Below are positions 45,447-53,363 of a DNA stretch of 64,000 nucleotides, in pieces. Below the pieces are notes generated by a model that had not been told where the DNA came from, made no database searches, and worked only from the letters and a program-made list of their open reading frames with translations. The position numbers were made by a program, and so were the translations under genes. This DNA comes from Methanosarcina vacuolata Z-761 (GTDB taxonomy: Archaea; Halobacteriota; Methanosarcinia; Methanosarcinales; Methanosarcinaceae). The stretch is taken from positions 1,426,001 through 1,490,000 of the forward strand of contig NZ_CP009520.1 of NCBI RefSeq assembly GCF_000969905.1. Direction: 5' to 3'. Every line of letters starts with the position of its first letter. Positions within the stretch are counted from its first letter, which is position 1.

Positions 45447-46138
45447 AGAGCTTTGACAGGTATGCAGAAGAATATGATGTCTGGTATGAGAAATATAAAC
45501 TTGCATATGAATCCGAACTTCTTGCCCTGAAAACTTTTCTAGCCGAAAATCCCGAGAAATTAAAAGCTCTTGAAATTGGAGCTGGTACAGGTAGGTTCGC
45601 TTCGGCTCTTGGGGTTGGACTCGGGCTTGAACCGGCAAGAGCTATGGCAATACTTGCAAAGCAACGCAGGCTGGAAGTCATGCTTGGAGTTTCTGAGTTT
45701 CTGCCCTTTAAAAGAGAGAAACTTGATCTTGTTTTAATCGTTACCACACTTGCTTTTTTTAAAAATCCGAACCAGGCACTCAGGGGAGCTCTGAGGGTAT
45801 TGAAACCAGGCGGGCAAATACTAGCCGGAATCCTTGATAGGGATAGCCCACAGGGCCACTGTCTCGAATCCGGAACTAAAAAAGGCAGGTTTTCTTCGAA
45901 AGCGCATTTTTTTTCGACAGCAGAGTTATCGACATACTTGCTGGAAGTCGGTTTTGAAAATCTTGAAGTTTGCCAGACCCTTTTCAGGCAGCCTGAAAAA
46001 ATTGAAAGTATTGAGTTTCCGGAAGAAGAACATGGGAAGGGAAGATTTGTAGTGCTTTCTGCCAAAAAACCTGTTCAAGTACAGAAAACCTGTTCAAGTA
46101 CAGAAAACCTGTTCAATAACATGAAAATCAAAAACTAA
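45434..46138 (+). CDS. Class I SAM-dependent methyltransferase
   Basis: A 234-residue methyltransferase of the UbiE/COQ5-like group. Motif I is ALEIGAGTGRFASALG, then GLEPARAMAILAKQ, the LVLIVTTLAFFKNP post-motif and LRVLKPGGQILAGILDRDSP. The ATG lies inside the last unit of a 19-bp tandem repeat. The last 25 residues are encoded by a different 19-bp repeat (CTGTTCAAGTACAGAAAAC), read through in shifting frames as VQVQKTCSSTENL. The enzyme core ends before this tail, so the natural end may have been extended by repeat expansion. Substrate unknown. Confidence 0.85.
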   Translation: MGLWESFDRYAEEYDVWYEKYKLAYESELLALKTFLAENPEKLKALEIGAGTGRFASALGVGLGLEPARAMAILAKQRRLEVMLGVSEFLPFKREKLDLVLIVTTLAFFKNPNQALRGALRVLKPGGQILAGILDRDSPQGHCLESGTKKGRFSSKAHFFSTAELSTYLLEVGFENLEVCQTLFRQPEKIESIEFPEEEHGKGRFVVLSAKKPVQVQKTCSSTENLFNNMKIKN

Positions 46139-46498
46139 TTCATCAGTCATTCAAAAACTAATTCATTGGTCATCGGTTAATAAATAATTTCGGCTCTTCG
46201 TTGTTTTGTGTGCTATCCTCGTAATGTTTTCATAAAAACCAATGTGGTCTCGAATTGAAAATCATCTTATCCACAGGGAATGACGAAGAACCAATAATAG
46301 ATTGTATTCCTCCATCTGAGCTTAAGAATCGGCTGTACTCCTTCAGTTACAGGTAGCTTTTTTATATTAGGGAAAATTCGAATCAGAAAAAGTATATCTC
46401 ATTGAAAACAAAAAATGCAAAATACCAGTTTTAGCTCTGGTTCCATGCGTGAAATGTAAAAACAACCAGGTGTGGTAAAAACCCGAAAGGGGTCCGGA
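46139..46498. other. Gap before the TPR gene
   Basis: About 360 bp with no gene; a short repeat (CAAAAACTAATTCAT twice at 46127-46167) lies at its left end, and GGGGT precedes the TPR start. Confidence 0.5.
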
Positions 46499-47107
46499 AT
46501 GAGCTTTCACTGGAAAAGCGAGGATTCCTATATGACAGAAGAAAATGTGAGTGAAAAGATGGATAAAGCAAAGCAAAAGGAGTCGCAAGCGGCAGAAAAA
46601 ACCGAAGAACCAGAGGATCTCAGGCAGCTCCTTGTCAAAGCTGGTGAGATTGGCAGTTACGAAGACAAACTCAGGCTGTACGATAAAGCCTTAACTCTGG
46701 ACCCTTTGTTTCTCGATGCCTGGATCCAGAAAGGTTTCGCCCTGGACAGGATGGGGAAATCAAAGGAAGCTCTTGACTGCTATGACAGGGCTCTTGAAAT
46801 CGATCCTGAAAATCTGGGGATCAGGTGCCTCAAGGGTTTTGCCTTTAACAATCTGAACGAATTTGAGAAATCTATTGAATCTTATGATGAGGTTCTGAAA
46901 GTAAATCCTGAAGATGTATTTTCTTTATGTCAGAAAGGTTCAGCTCTGGAAAGCCTTGGAAGATATGGGGAAGCTATGAAGTGTTATGACAACGCGCTTG
47001 ATATCGATCCGACTGATGTTCTTATCAGAGAAAAGAAATTGAGGCTTCTGGAAGTTATTTATAAAAAAGGAACTTTAACTGACTCTCCGGACAGCAGCTT
47101 CAATTGA
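46499..47107 (+). CDS. TPR-repeat protein
   Basis: A soluble protein of about 202 residues. A charged N-terminus (about 1-45, Lys/Glu-rich) is followed by four tetratricopeptide repeats: KLRLYDKALTLDPLFLDAW, SKEALDCYDRALEIDPEN, FEKSIESYDEVLKVNPED and YGEAMKCYDNALDIDPTD. These form a superhelical protein-interaction scaffold. Tandem TPR proteins of this kind are numerous in Methanosarcina and mostly uncharacterised. ATG 46499 is preferred to GTG 46472 because AAAGGGGT lies just before it. Confidence 0.85.
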   Translation: MSFHWKSEDSYMTEENVSEKMDKAKQKESQAAEKTEEPEDLRQLLVKAGEIGSYEDKLRLYDKALTLDPLFLDAWIQKGFALDRMGKSKEALDCYDRALEIDPENLGIRCLKGFAFNNLNEFEKSIESYDEVLKVNPEDVFSLCQKGSALESLGRYGEAMKCYDNALDIDPTDVLIREKKLRLLEVIYKKGTLTDSPDSSFN

Positions 47108-47157
47108 ATTAAGAACTTTTGAAATATGAGAAGAAAATGAGGGCCGGCAAGCAGCCT

Positions 47158-47946
47158 TTACTTTTTGCTCTTGCTAGCTTCCTCTTCTTTCCTGATCTCT
47201 TCAACAACTTCCATCAGTTTTTCCTTAATTTTTGCTATAGCGTCAACAGCTTCGCCGCCTACCTCAATAGGAGCCCGTTTCTCCAGGTCGGCCTGCATTA
47301 ACATGGTGTCAAAGGGAATTTCTCCAAGTACCTGGATGCCCATCTCTTCAAGTTTATCGTTAACTTTTCCCGAGCCTCCTTTATTAATTACGGCAGCAAG
47401 GTGTTTTATCCCTATTTCGGAAGACAGCTTTTTTATTCTCTCAGCCGTTTCAAGCGATCTTGCTCCAGGCTCAACTACAACGATCATGAGGTCCATTCCT
47501 CTTGTAGTGCCCCTTCCGAGATGTTCAATCCCGGCTTCCATATCAAGGATTACTGCACTCTTTTCCTTGAGCATAAGGTGCCTGAGAAGAGCCCTCAGGA
47601 AAGCCGAGGCAGGACACATGCATCCGCTTCCTCCGCGGTCTACGGTTCCCATGACAAGCATTCTAACTCCATCGGGCCCTATAACTCCGTACTTACTCGC
47701 AATATCATCGACTTTAGGGTTGTAGATGAAAGCTCCACCTTCGGCGCCTGCCCTTTCCTGAATCAGGTCTTTGAATTCTGTCAGGGGCTTTGGGGGATTT
47801 TCGACCCCAAGCGAAGATGCCAGGTTCATATCCGGGTCTGCATCTATTGCCAGTACCTCGTATCCGTCCCTTGCAAGCAGTCTGGCCAGAGTGCCTGAAA
47901 GAGTTGTTTTTCCAACGCCGCCTTTTCCGGTAATTGCTATTTTTAT
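47158..47946 (-). CDS. cooC: CooC-like nickel-insertion / P-loop ATPase, apparent ATA start
   Basis: A MinD/CooC-type P-loop ATPase of about 262 residues. CooC proteins load nickel into carbon monoxide dehydrogenase. The deviant Walker A KIAITGKGGVGKTTLSG, then VLAIDADPDMNLASSLG, the nickel-site-like GSGCMCPASAFLR (Cys-x-Cys), VILDMEAGIEHLGRGT and VVVEPGARSLETAERIK are all present. The first ATG in frame (47829) lies after the P-loop and would destroy the enzyme. No ATG, GTG or TTG occurs between the upstream stop and the P-loop. ATA 47946 gives the family start (M)KIAITGKGG, with GGGGG 7 nt upstream. A one-base change in the G5 tract would be the alternative. Confidence 0.9.
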   Translation of the reverse strand: MKIAITGKGGVGKTTLSGTLARLLARDGYEVLAIDADPDMNLASSLGVENPPKPLTEFKDLIQERAGAEGGAFIYNPKVDDIASKYGVIGPDGVRMLVMGTVDRGGSGCMCPASAFLRALLRHLMLKEKSAVILDMEAGIEHLGRGTTRGMDLMIVVVEPGARSLETAERIKKLSSEIGIKHLAAVINKGGSGKVNDKLEEMGIQVLGEIPFDTMLMQADLEKRAPIEVGGEAVDAIAKIKEKLMEVVEEIRKEEEASKSKK

Positions 47947-47994
47947 GAAGATTCCCCCTGAACATTAATTTAGATTTAAATTTAAATGTTTTAG

Positions 47995-48101
47995 ATTAAT
48001 TGCTAATTCAGGTTAATTGTTGATTCAGGTTAATTGTTGATTCAGGTTAATTGCTAATTCAGGTTAATTGTTGATTCAGGTTAATTGTTGATTCAGATTA
48101 A
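47995..48101. repeat. 17-bp tandem repeat, 6 copies
   Basis: Copies of TTAATTGTTGATTCAGG, some with GCTAATTC instead of GTTGATTC, lie upstream of the CooC-like gene in the gap to asnB. The rest of that gap (to 48349) is AT-rich and featureless apart from CCTATTCAGTRGG, which occurs twice near 48304-48330. Confidence 0.95.
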
Positions 48102-48349
48102 CTATAGTGGTTTTCTAAGCAGGGATATAGTCATCAAGCTGTTTATACTTGTTTATTTATCTCTGGCTTCATCCCGTTATTCCTTAGAGAGTATTATTTA
48201 AAGTCTTTTCGTTTTATATGAATCAAAAAGATATTTAAAAATAGTTAAAAGTTATTTTGATAAATTATAAAGACCACATTTATCAGGTAAAAAATTAATT
48301 ATCCTATTCAGTGGGCCTATTCAGTAGGCCTATTCAGCAGGGAACTCCT

Positions 48350-49813
48350 TTACCTGAATATGAAATCGAATCCCTCGTCTTCAGCAACCTGTTTCAGGTA
48401 CTTTTCGATATGGTTTCCTTCCTTTTTTGAAAATCCTGCCTCGCGGGCAAGCCTGTCAAGTATTTTTTGAACTCCTGTCCCATACTGGATTGCTTTCTTT
48501 TCTTTCCAGAGAAGTTCCGATGGTAGCAAACTGTCTGCTGCTTTTCTCAGGATATATTTTCTTATATACAGGCTATCTCTTTTAAGGACTTTAAGTTCAG
48601 GGCTGATTGCAAGTCCTGTTTTTATTACCTCTTTATCCAGAAAAGGCACCCTGAGCTCCACAGAGTTGGCCATGGTAACTATATCGTCCCTCTCAAGGTT
48701 TATAGTTGAAATGTTTTTAAGGTCTGAGTAGATCGCTCTGTCAAGTACCTCGGGACCCTGCTCAAGGAAACCTTCGTGCCTGCTGTAACCTCCAAAAAGT
48801 TCGTCTGCGCCCTGACCCGTGAGAAGGACTCGTTTACCATCTTCTTTTGCAGTTTTCGCTACAAAATAGAGTGGAAGCCCGATTGCAATTTTCATAGGGT
48901 CAGTCGATTCCGTCGAATAGATCACATCCGGGATTGCAGCTTTTATTTCTTCAGGAGAAAGGAGATGGGTCTTGAGGGAATCACTCATGCCAGCAATTTC
49001 AGCCGCAAGCTGAGCCTGGGCAAGGTCATGGGAATTTGGAAGCCCAACGGCATAAAGAGAAATTGAGGGATCAATGTTTTTTGCAAGGGCAGCTAAAAAG
49101 GTACTGTCAATACCACCTGAAAACGCAATTCCTGCGGTTTTTGTAAGCCTTATCTCTACAGCTTTTTCAAGGGCCGTCCTCAGGCGGGAAGCAGCTTCGT
49201 GCTCTTCTGAGATTCTTTCTTGCGGAGGCTCAATTGTAAGGGATTTTTCTTCAAGCCCCCCATTTCTTATATTGAAAGCCATGACTCTGCCAGGCGGGAA
49301 GAGTTTTATCTGGTTTCCCTGGAAAAAAGCTTTTTTTTCGGAAGCAAAAGCAATTTTAGGCTTTTCTGCTCCTTTTTCTAGAGAATAAAAAAGAGGTTTG
49401 ACTCCTACAGGGTCTCTGGCGAGTACAAGTTCGTTATCCAGGGCATAAGCCAGAGCGTAATCTCCATTTACTCTGGAAAGTACGGAAAAGATCGCATTTG
49501 TAGGCGTTTCTCCTTCCTTTATCTTTGTTTCTATGAGGGCAAAAAGTAATTCAGTGTCTGAATCAGTTTTTATGCCCTGTTCAGCTGCAAGTTCCCTGAA
49601 ATTGAAAATTTCTCCATTGAGTACCAGAGCCCCTTTTCCAACCAGAGGCTGGGGCATGTCGCCTGTTATTTTAAGCAAGGTATTTCCTATACTCAGTCCT
49701 TTAGCCTCATAGGTTCCACAAGCATCAGGCCCTCTATGCTCCAGGGCTGCAAGCATTCTTTTTGTTTCTTCATTTGTATCAGGAGTTCCTGCTGCTCCTG
49801 CTATTCCGCACAT
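48350..49813 (-). CDS. asnB: Asparagine synthase (glutamine-hydrolysing)
   Basis: A class B asparagine synthetase that converts aspartate to asparagine with glutamine as amide donor. Its 487 residues begin MCGIAGAAG, so Cys2 becomes the N-terminal nucleophile of the glutaminase domain (about 1-190, with RGPDACG and LVLNGEIFNF). The synthase domain carries the PP-loop IAFSGGIDSTFLAALA and GQGADELFGGYSRHEG. The frame extends to 49849, but only ATG 49813 exposes the catalytic Cys, and GGAGT lies 5 nt before it. The compact archaeal form is expected. Upstream lies dispersed repeat copy 3. Confidence 0.95.
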   Translation of the reverse strand: MCGIAGAAGTPDTNEETKRMLAALEHRGPDACGTYEAKGLSIGNTLLKITGDMPQPLVGKGALVLNGEIFNFRELAAEQGIKTDSDTELLFALIETKIKEGETPTNAIFSVLSRVNGDYALAYALDNELVLARDPVGVKPLFYSLEKGAEKPKIAFASEKKAFFQGNQIKLFPPGRVMAFNIRNGGLEEKSLTIEPPQERISEEHEAASRLRTALEKAVEIRLTKTAGIAFSGGIDSTFLAALAKNIDPSISLYAVGLPNSHDLAQAQLAAEIAGMSDSLKTHLLSPEEIKAAIPDVIYSTESTDPMKIAIGLPLYFVAKTAKEDGKRVLLTGQGADELFGGYSRHEGFLEQGPEVLDRAIYSDLKNISTINLERDDIVTMANSVELRVPFLDKEVIKTGLAISPELKVLKRDSLYIRKYILRKAADSLLPSELLWKEKKAIQYGTGVQKILDRLAREAGFSKKEGNHIEKYLKQVAEDEGFDFIFR

Positions 49814-49956
49814 GTTTACTCCTTTTTTCGTTATCTTCGGTGTATACACGCGCTCTATCTCTATTTATCATTTTTCCATATTAAAAAGGACATACTAATC
49901 CGAAGCGGTAAAAACTGTGAATTTAGGAATGACAAAAAATTTACAAATTATTTAGC

Positions 49957-50023
49957 ATGAAAATGCTGCTATCTGCAAGCATTTTCATTGGTTGTGCATG
50001 TTATTCGAAGAGTATCATGTACG
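49957..50023 (-). repeat. Dispersed structured repeat, copy 3
   Basis: On the minus strand a GTACATGATACTCTTCGAAT body of about 35 bp is followed by a hairpin: ATGAAAATGC, a 12-nt loop and GCATTTTCAT (arms 49979-49988 and 49957-49966). The loop length equals that of copy 1 although the arms differ in sequence. It lies about 145-210 bp before the asnB start. Confidence 0.65.
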
Positions 50024-50159
50024 TTTTCTAAAAAAGCTTTTTAGGATACTTCACACAAAAAAACATGCCGTATCATATTTTATATACAAAGATTGTGTCT
50101 GAGTTCCATTCACAATATAAATATAGCTAAAATATAAATTGGTTACTTAACAAAGGTTA

Positions 50160-50212
50160 TTGGGAAAGTTTTCCATCCCCGCAGCAAGTTGCAGGATATT
50201 TAACTGAAATAT
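50160..50212 (+). repeat. Second dispersed repeat family, copy 2
   Basis: TGGGAAAGTTTTCCATCC, then CGCAGCAAGTTGCAGGATAT and TTAACTGAAATA. This resembles 58599-58652 over about 50 bp and, reversed, 43402-43455 over about 32 bp. Confidence 0.6.
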
Positions 50213-50290
50213 AAGTATTGATTCAAAAAGTAAGGAAGAAATAAGATCCCTAACTGATGACCAATGAATTGAAATTCACTTTTTTCAATT

Positions 50291-50426
50291 CGTCTCTTCA
50301 AATTCATAGTCTCTTCAAATTCATAGTCTCTTCAAATTCATAGTCTCTTCAATTCATAGTCTCTTCAAATTCATAGTCTCTTCAAATTCATAGTCTCTTC
50401 AAATTCATAGTCTCTTCAAATTCATA
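50291..50426. repeat. 17-bp tandem repeat, 8 copies
   Basis: Copies of TCTCTTCAAATTCATAG are nearly identical, one copy lacking a single A. The array lies about 70 bp before the nitrilase-family gene. Confidence 0.95.
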
Positions 50427-50493
50427 TTATTTACTTGAAATTTTACTTCAAAGGATTCAAGCCGTTTGCTAACGGTTAGCTGGTGTTTATGAC

Positions 50494-51357
50494 ATGAAAG
50501 TTGCCTGTATACAGATGGACGTGCTGCAATGCAGAAAACAGGAAAACCTTGAGAAAGCTCTGCATATGGCCCTTAAAGCTGTAAGAAAAGGAGCCGAACT
50601 TATTGTTTTACCCGAGGTCTTCTCAACAGGGTTTTGCTACGAGTATCTTGACCATGCAGCAGAGACCTTGCCTTCTCCTCTCCTTGAAAACCTGGCCTGT
50701 TTTTCCGAGGCCAATGACTGTATTATCATGGGCTCAGTAATTGAAAAAGTCGCTTCGGAAGAGACTTCTAACAGTGGAACACCTGCGGATTTTGAAAATT
50801 CTACTCTTTCGGATTCCAGTAATTCCCCATTTTACTACAATCTCGGCTTTTGCTTTGAGTCAGGAACCCTTGCAGGTAGTTACCGGAAAACTCATCCTTT
50901 CAAAAACGAAAACAACTATTTCTCAAAAGGCGACTCTATAGAGCCCATTTCTCTTAAAAAGCAAAACCTGAAAATCGGTTTTGAGATCTGCTATGAACTC
51001 CGCTTTCCCGAGGTTGCAAGAAAACTTTCCCTTGCCGGTTCTGACCTGCTTGTGACCACAGCCGCATTCCCCAATCCAAGGTCTGAACACTGGAATATTC
51101 TCGCAAAGGCCAGGGCGATTGAAAACCAGATCCCACATATTGCCTGTAACAGGATAGGTTCTGCTCCTGACTGCAGTTATTTCGGCAACTCCATGATAAT
51201 CGATGCCTGGGGTGAGGTAAAAGCTGATGCCGGCAATAAAGAATGCGTAATAGTGCATGACCTTGACCTGTCCAGGAAGAATGAAGTTCGTAAAATGATT
51301 CCCGTTTTTGAGAATCGGAGAATTGAGCTTTATTCTGAAGATCTAAAGATTATTTAA
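50494..51357 (+). CDS. Carbon-nitrogen hydrolase (nitrilase/omega-amidase family)
   Basis: A soluble amidase-fold enzyme of 287 residues. The catalytic triad can be seen as Glu in LIVLPEVFSTGF, Lys in GSYRKTHPF and Cys in KIGFEICYELRFPEV. TTAAFPNPRSEHWNILAKARAIENQ is the typical segment after the active site. A 20-residue Ser/Asn-rich insertion (about 85-105) stands between strands. The family includes omega-amidases that deamidate alpha-ketoglutaramate, ureidopropionases and nitrilases; omega-amidase is the closest in length and motif, but the substrate is not certain. It stands alone. Confidence 0.88.
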   Translation: MKVACIQMDVLQCRKQENLEKALHMALKAVRKGAELIVLPEVFSTGFCYEYLDHAAETLPSPLLENLACFSEANDCIIMGSVIEKVASEETSNSGTPADFENSTLSDSSNSPFYYNLGFCFESGTLAGSYRKTHPFKNENNYFSKGDSIEPISLKKQNLKIGFEICYELRFPEVARKLSLAGSDLLVTTAAFPNPRSEHWNILAKARAIENQIPHIACNRIGSAPDCSYFGNSMIIDAWGEVKADAGNKECVIVHDLDLSRKNEVRKMIPVFENRRIELYSEDLKII

Positions 51358-52148
51358 TTTTCTTTCGATAATAATTTCTGTAACTGTATTACTTACTCAT
51401 CTTAACGGAAATTGGTTCATCCTAATTGGTTGAATCTTATTTTTCAATTTTGGTAGAGTCTTAGTTGTTAATTTCTCTTATTGACAGCTAAAGTTTTTAA
51501 CTTCACTGATCTGTTAATTTTCACTTTCCTTTGTAAACTATCAATCAGATAACATCATGTCCAACCAGGGGTTTCTTTCATTATGTCCAATTCAATGGAA
51601 ATTTCATCACCATTTTTAAACTCTTCAGAATACTTCTTGTTTAAGAAAACAGGTAGTTCCAAACGTTATTAAGAGTAAGATTTATAGTTATCATTGTTAT
51701 GCCGTAACATTATTACATAATTACAGAATTATAAATTTATGTAGTGATTGTTACACTTATTATCACTAGATTTTGTAACTGAGTCTTTTTTACAATTAAC
51801 TAATGGAACACAGGAATAAATTTGATAGTATAAGGGCGGCTGATGCTTAAATATACAATAATTGCAAAATCATAAAATATAAATAAACCCAGTTCCTTTT
51901 TAGTTTGAAATCTAACAGTAAGATACCAAATAGTAAGATTAAAAACAGCCATTCGGATGATAGAGATATTAAAATCCAGTCAAACTCAAGAAAATAAGTA
52001 AAGACCATTAGAACCAGCAGATTCAACTAAGAAACACCTCGCAAACAAATCTACTGGATAAAAAAATGTCTCGTAAAAGACCTCTAATGGTTACTATCCT
52101 GCCTTTATCATCCGAATTATGACTGCAAAATTCCTTACTGTGATAACA
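51358..52148. other. AT-rich gap before the MarR gene
   Basis: About 790 bp with no gene recognised on either strand. The 75-bp stretch before the MarR start contains GTGATAACA just upstream of ATG 52149. Confidence 0.5.
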
Positions 52149-52607
52149 ATGAAGGAAGAAAAGATAAAAGAAACAGTAAAACTCCAGTTTGAGATAATTA
52201 ATCTGTTTCAAAAAAATTTTGCTAAAATATTTCACAAAGCAGGGGACATTCCGTATAGCCTCAATAAAAATCAGAATCGAGCAATTATGATTATTGGGTC
52301 AACAGACAATATTATGCCTACAACCCTGGGAAAATGCCTTGATCTTCAGAAGGGAAGCTTGACAAGTATGATCGATGCTCTGGAAAGAGAAGGGCTTGTC
52401 TACAGGAAAAAAGACCCCCAGGACCGGAGAAAAAACCTTATTTCTCTCACCGAAAAGGGAAATGCTTACAGGGAATGGTTCATAGGAAAACTTGAAGAAA
52501 ATGTCTCCGATATTCTCAGAAGGCTGGATGAAGAAGACATCCTTGCATATAAGGAGAGCCTGCAAATAATGTTTACAACGCTGAAGAAGCTTGATGATAC
52601 TGCCTGA
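52149..52607 (+). CDS. MarR family transcriptional regulator
   Basis: A winged-helix DNA-binding regulator of about 152 residues. An N-terminal dimerisation helix (KLQFEIINLFQKNFAKIF) is followed by the HTH TTLGKCLDLQKGSLTSMIDALEREGLV and the wing RKKDPQDRRKNLISLTEKG, the canonical DxRxxxxxLT(E/P)KG element. A further helix pair (LRRLDEEDILAYKESLQIM) completes the dimer interface. ATG 52149 is preferred over ATG 52119, since GTGAT lies just before it. The usual regulated transporter is not next to it; instead a decayed TrmB-like regulator follows. Confidence 0.88.
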   Translation: MKEEKIKETVKLQFEIINLFQKNFAKIFHKAGDIPYSLNKNQNRAIMIIGSTDNIMPTTLGKCLDLQKGSLTSMIDALEREGLVYRKKDPQDRRKNLISLTEKGNAYREWFIGKLEENVSDILRRLDEEDILAYKESLQIMFTTLKKLDDTA

Positions 52608-52632
52608 ACAAAAATACTGCTGAAGGGGGGCA

Positions 52633-52925
52633 ATGGAAATCAAATTCTCAAACTCAAGAAGCTGGGGTTTACAGAAAATACAGCAAAAATTTATGCCGGA
52701 TTCCTGAGTTTGAATGAAACTACTGCCAAGGAAATCCATGAATTTACCAGTGCCAAGACTAAAAATCTATCCTTAAGGTTTTACAAGACTGTGCTGGGGG
52801 CAATAAGGCCGAAAAAATATGTGAAAGTTAAAAAACTCCTGCTTTTTTTTAGAAGCATAGGCCCGAAGCAGTTGGCCGAAAGGCTCAAAGCTGAACTCTT
52901 TCTGTCTCTTAACGACTCTTTATGA
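52633..52925 (+). pseudogene. Remnant of a TrmB-like winged-helix regulator
   Basis: A ribosome-binding site (GGGGGG) and ATG at 52633 open a frame that reads MEIKF and soon ends. In another frame the sequence continues as ILKLKKLGFTENTAKIYAG, then FLSLNETTAKEIHEFT, the first helices of a TrmB-type HTH. The recognition helix is missing, and FFRSIGPKQLAERLKAEL at the end resembles the linker helix that normally follows the wing. So a frameshift and an internal deletion have destroyed the gene. The last 71 codons remain open (from TTG 52710). Confidence 0.65.
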
Positions 52926-53363
52926 AAACTTAACGGACCTCAATTCTACAAAGACTCAAAAACTTCCTTATATAGGCCAGGGACCTGTTTTTAAATCTCC
53001 AAAGGTGTGGAAGCTTTATAATAAAGAGAAGTGAAACTGTTGGATATATACAGTACGCGCCAGAGGAACTACATTTGTAACTATATTTTAATAAGGTAAA
53101 AGTTACTTACACTTTTATTAAGAAAGCCAGTTCTATAAAGGAAAATATAGATATTTGATGAATAGGATACTGGATAAATCCGACTGGATGACTATAAATG
53201 CAAAGTCAATATATTTAATTTTATATCTATAACTGGGTACTGGTACTCCGTTTTCATTCAAATTGAGTTATGCCTTTAAAAGTTCAGTTGAGTCGTTGCG
53301 TTACTCTAATAATAAAATGCAGATAGTACAACTAAGTTAGTAAAGTACGGGCACTGAGCAAAA
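52926..53363. other. Gap before the NlpC/P60 surface-protein gene
   Basis: About 440 bp, no gene. A TTTAATTTTATATC stretch at about 53216-53229 may be a TATA element, about 140 bp before the start. Confidence 0.4.

Larger units (their letters stand above)
49814..50493. other. Divergent gap asnB / nitrilase gene
   Basis: About 680 bp holding both dispersed repeats and a 17-bp tandem repeat. No gene. Promoters for asnB (minus) and the amidase gene (plus) must lie here. Confidence 0.5.

Noticed and set aside
45421-46065. 214-codon minus-strand frame
   Set aside because: Antisense shadow of the methyltransferase gene, which has clear SAM-binding motifs on the plus strand.
47714-47965. Plus-one frame with ATG 47965 before the CooC-like gene
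   Set aside because: The frame encodes a nonsense basic peptide through the P-loop DNA; kept only as the alternative explanation for the missing start codon.
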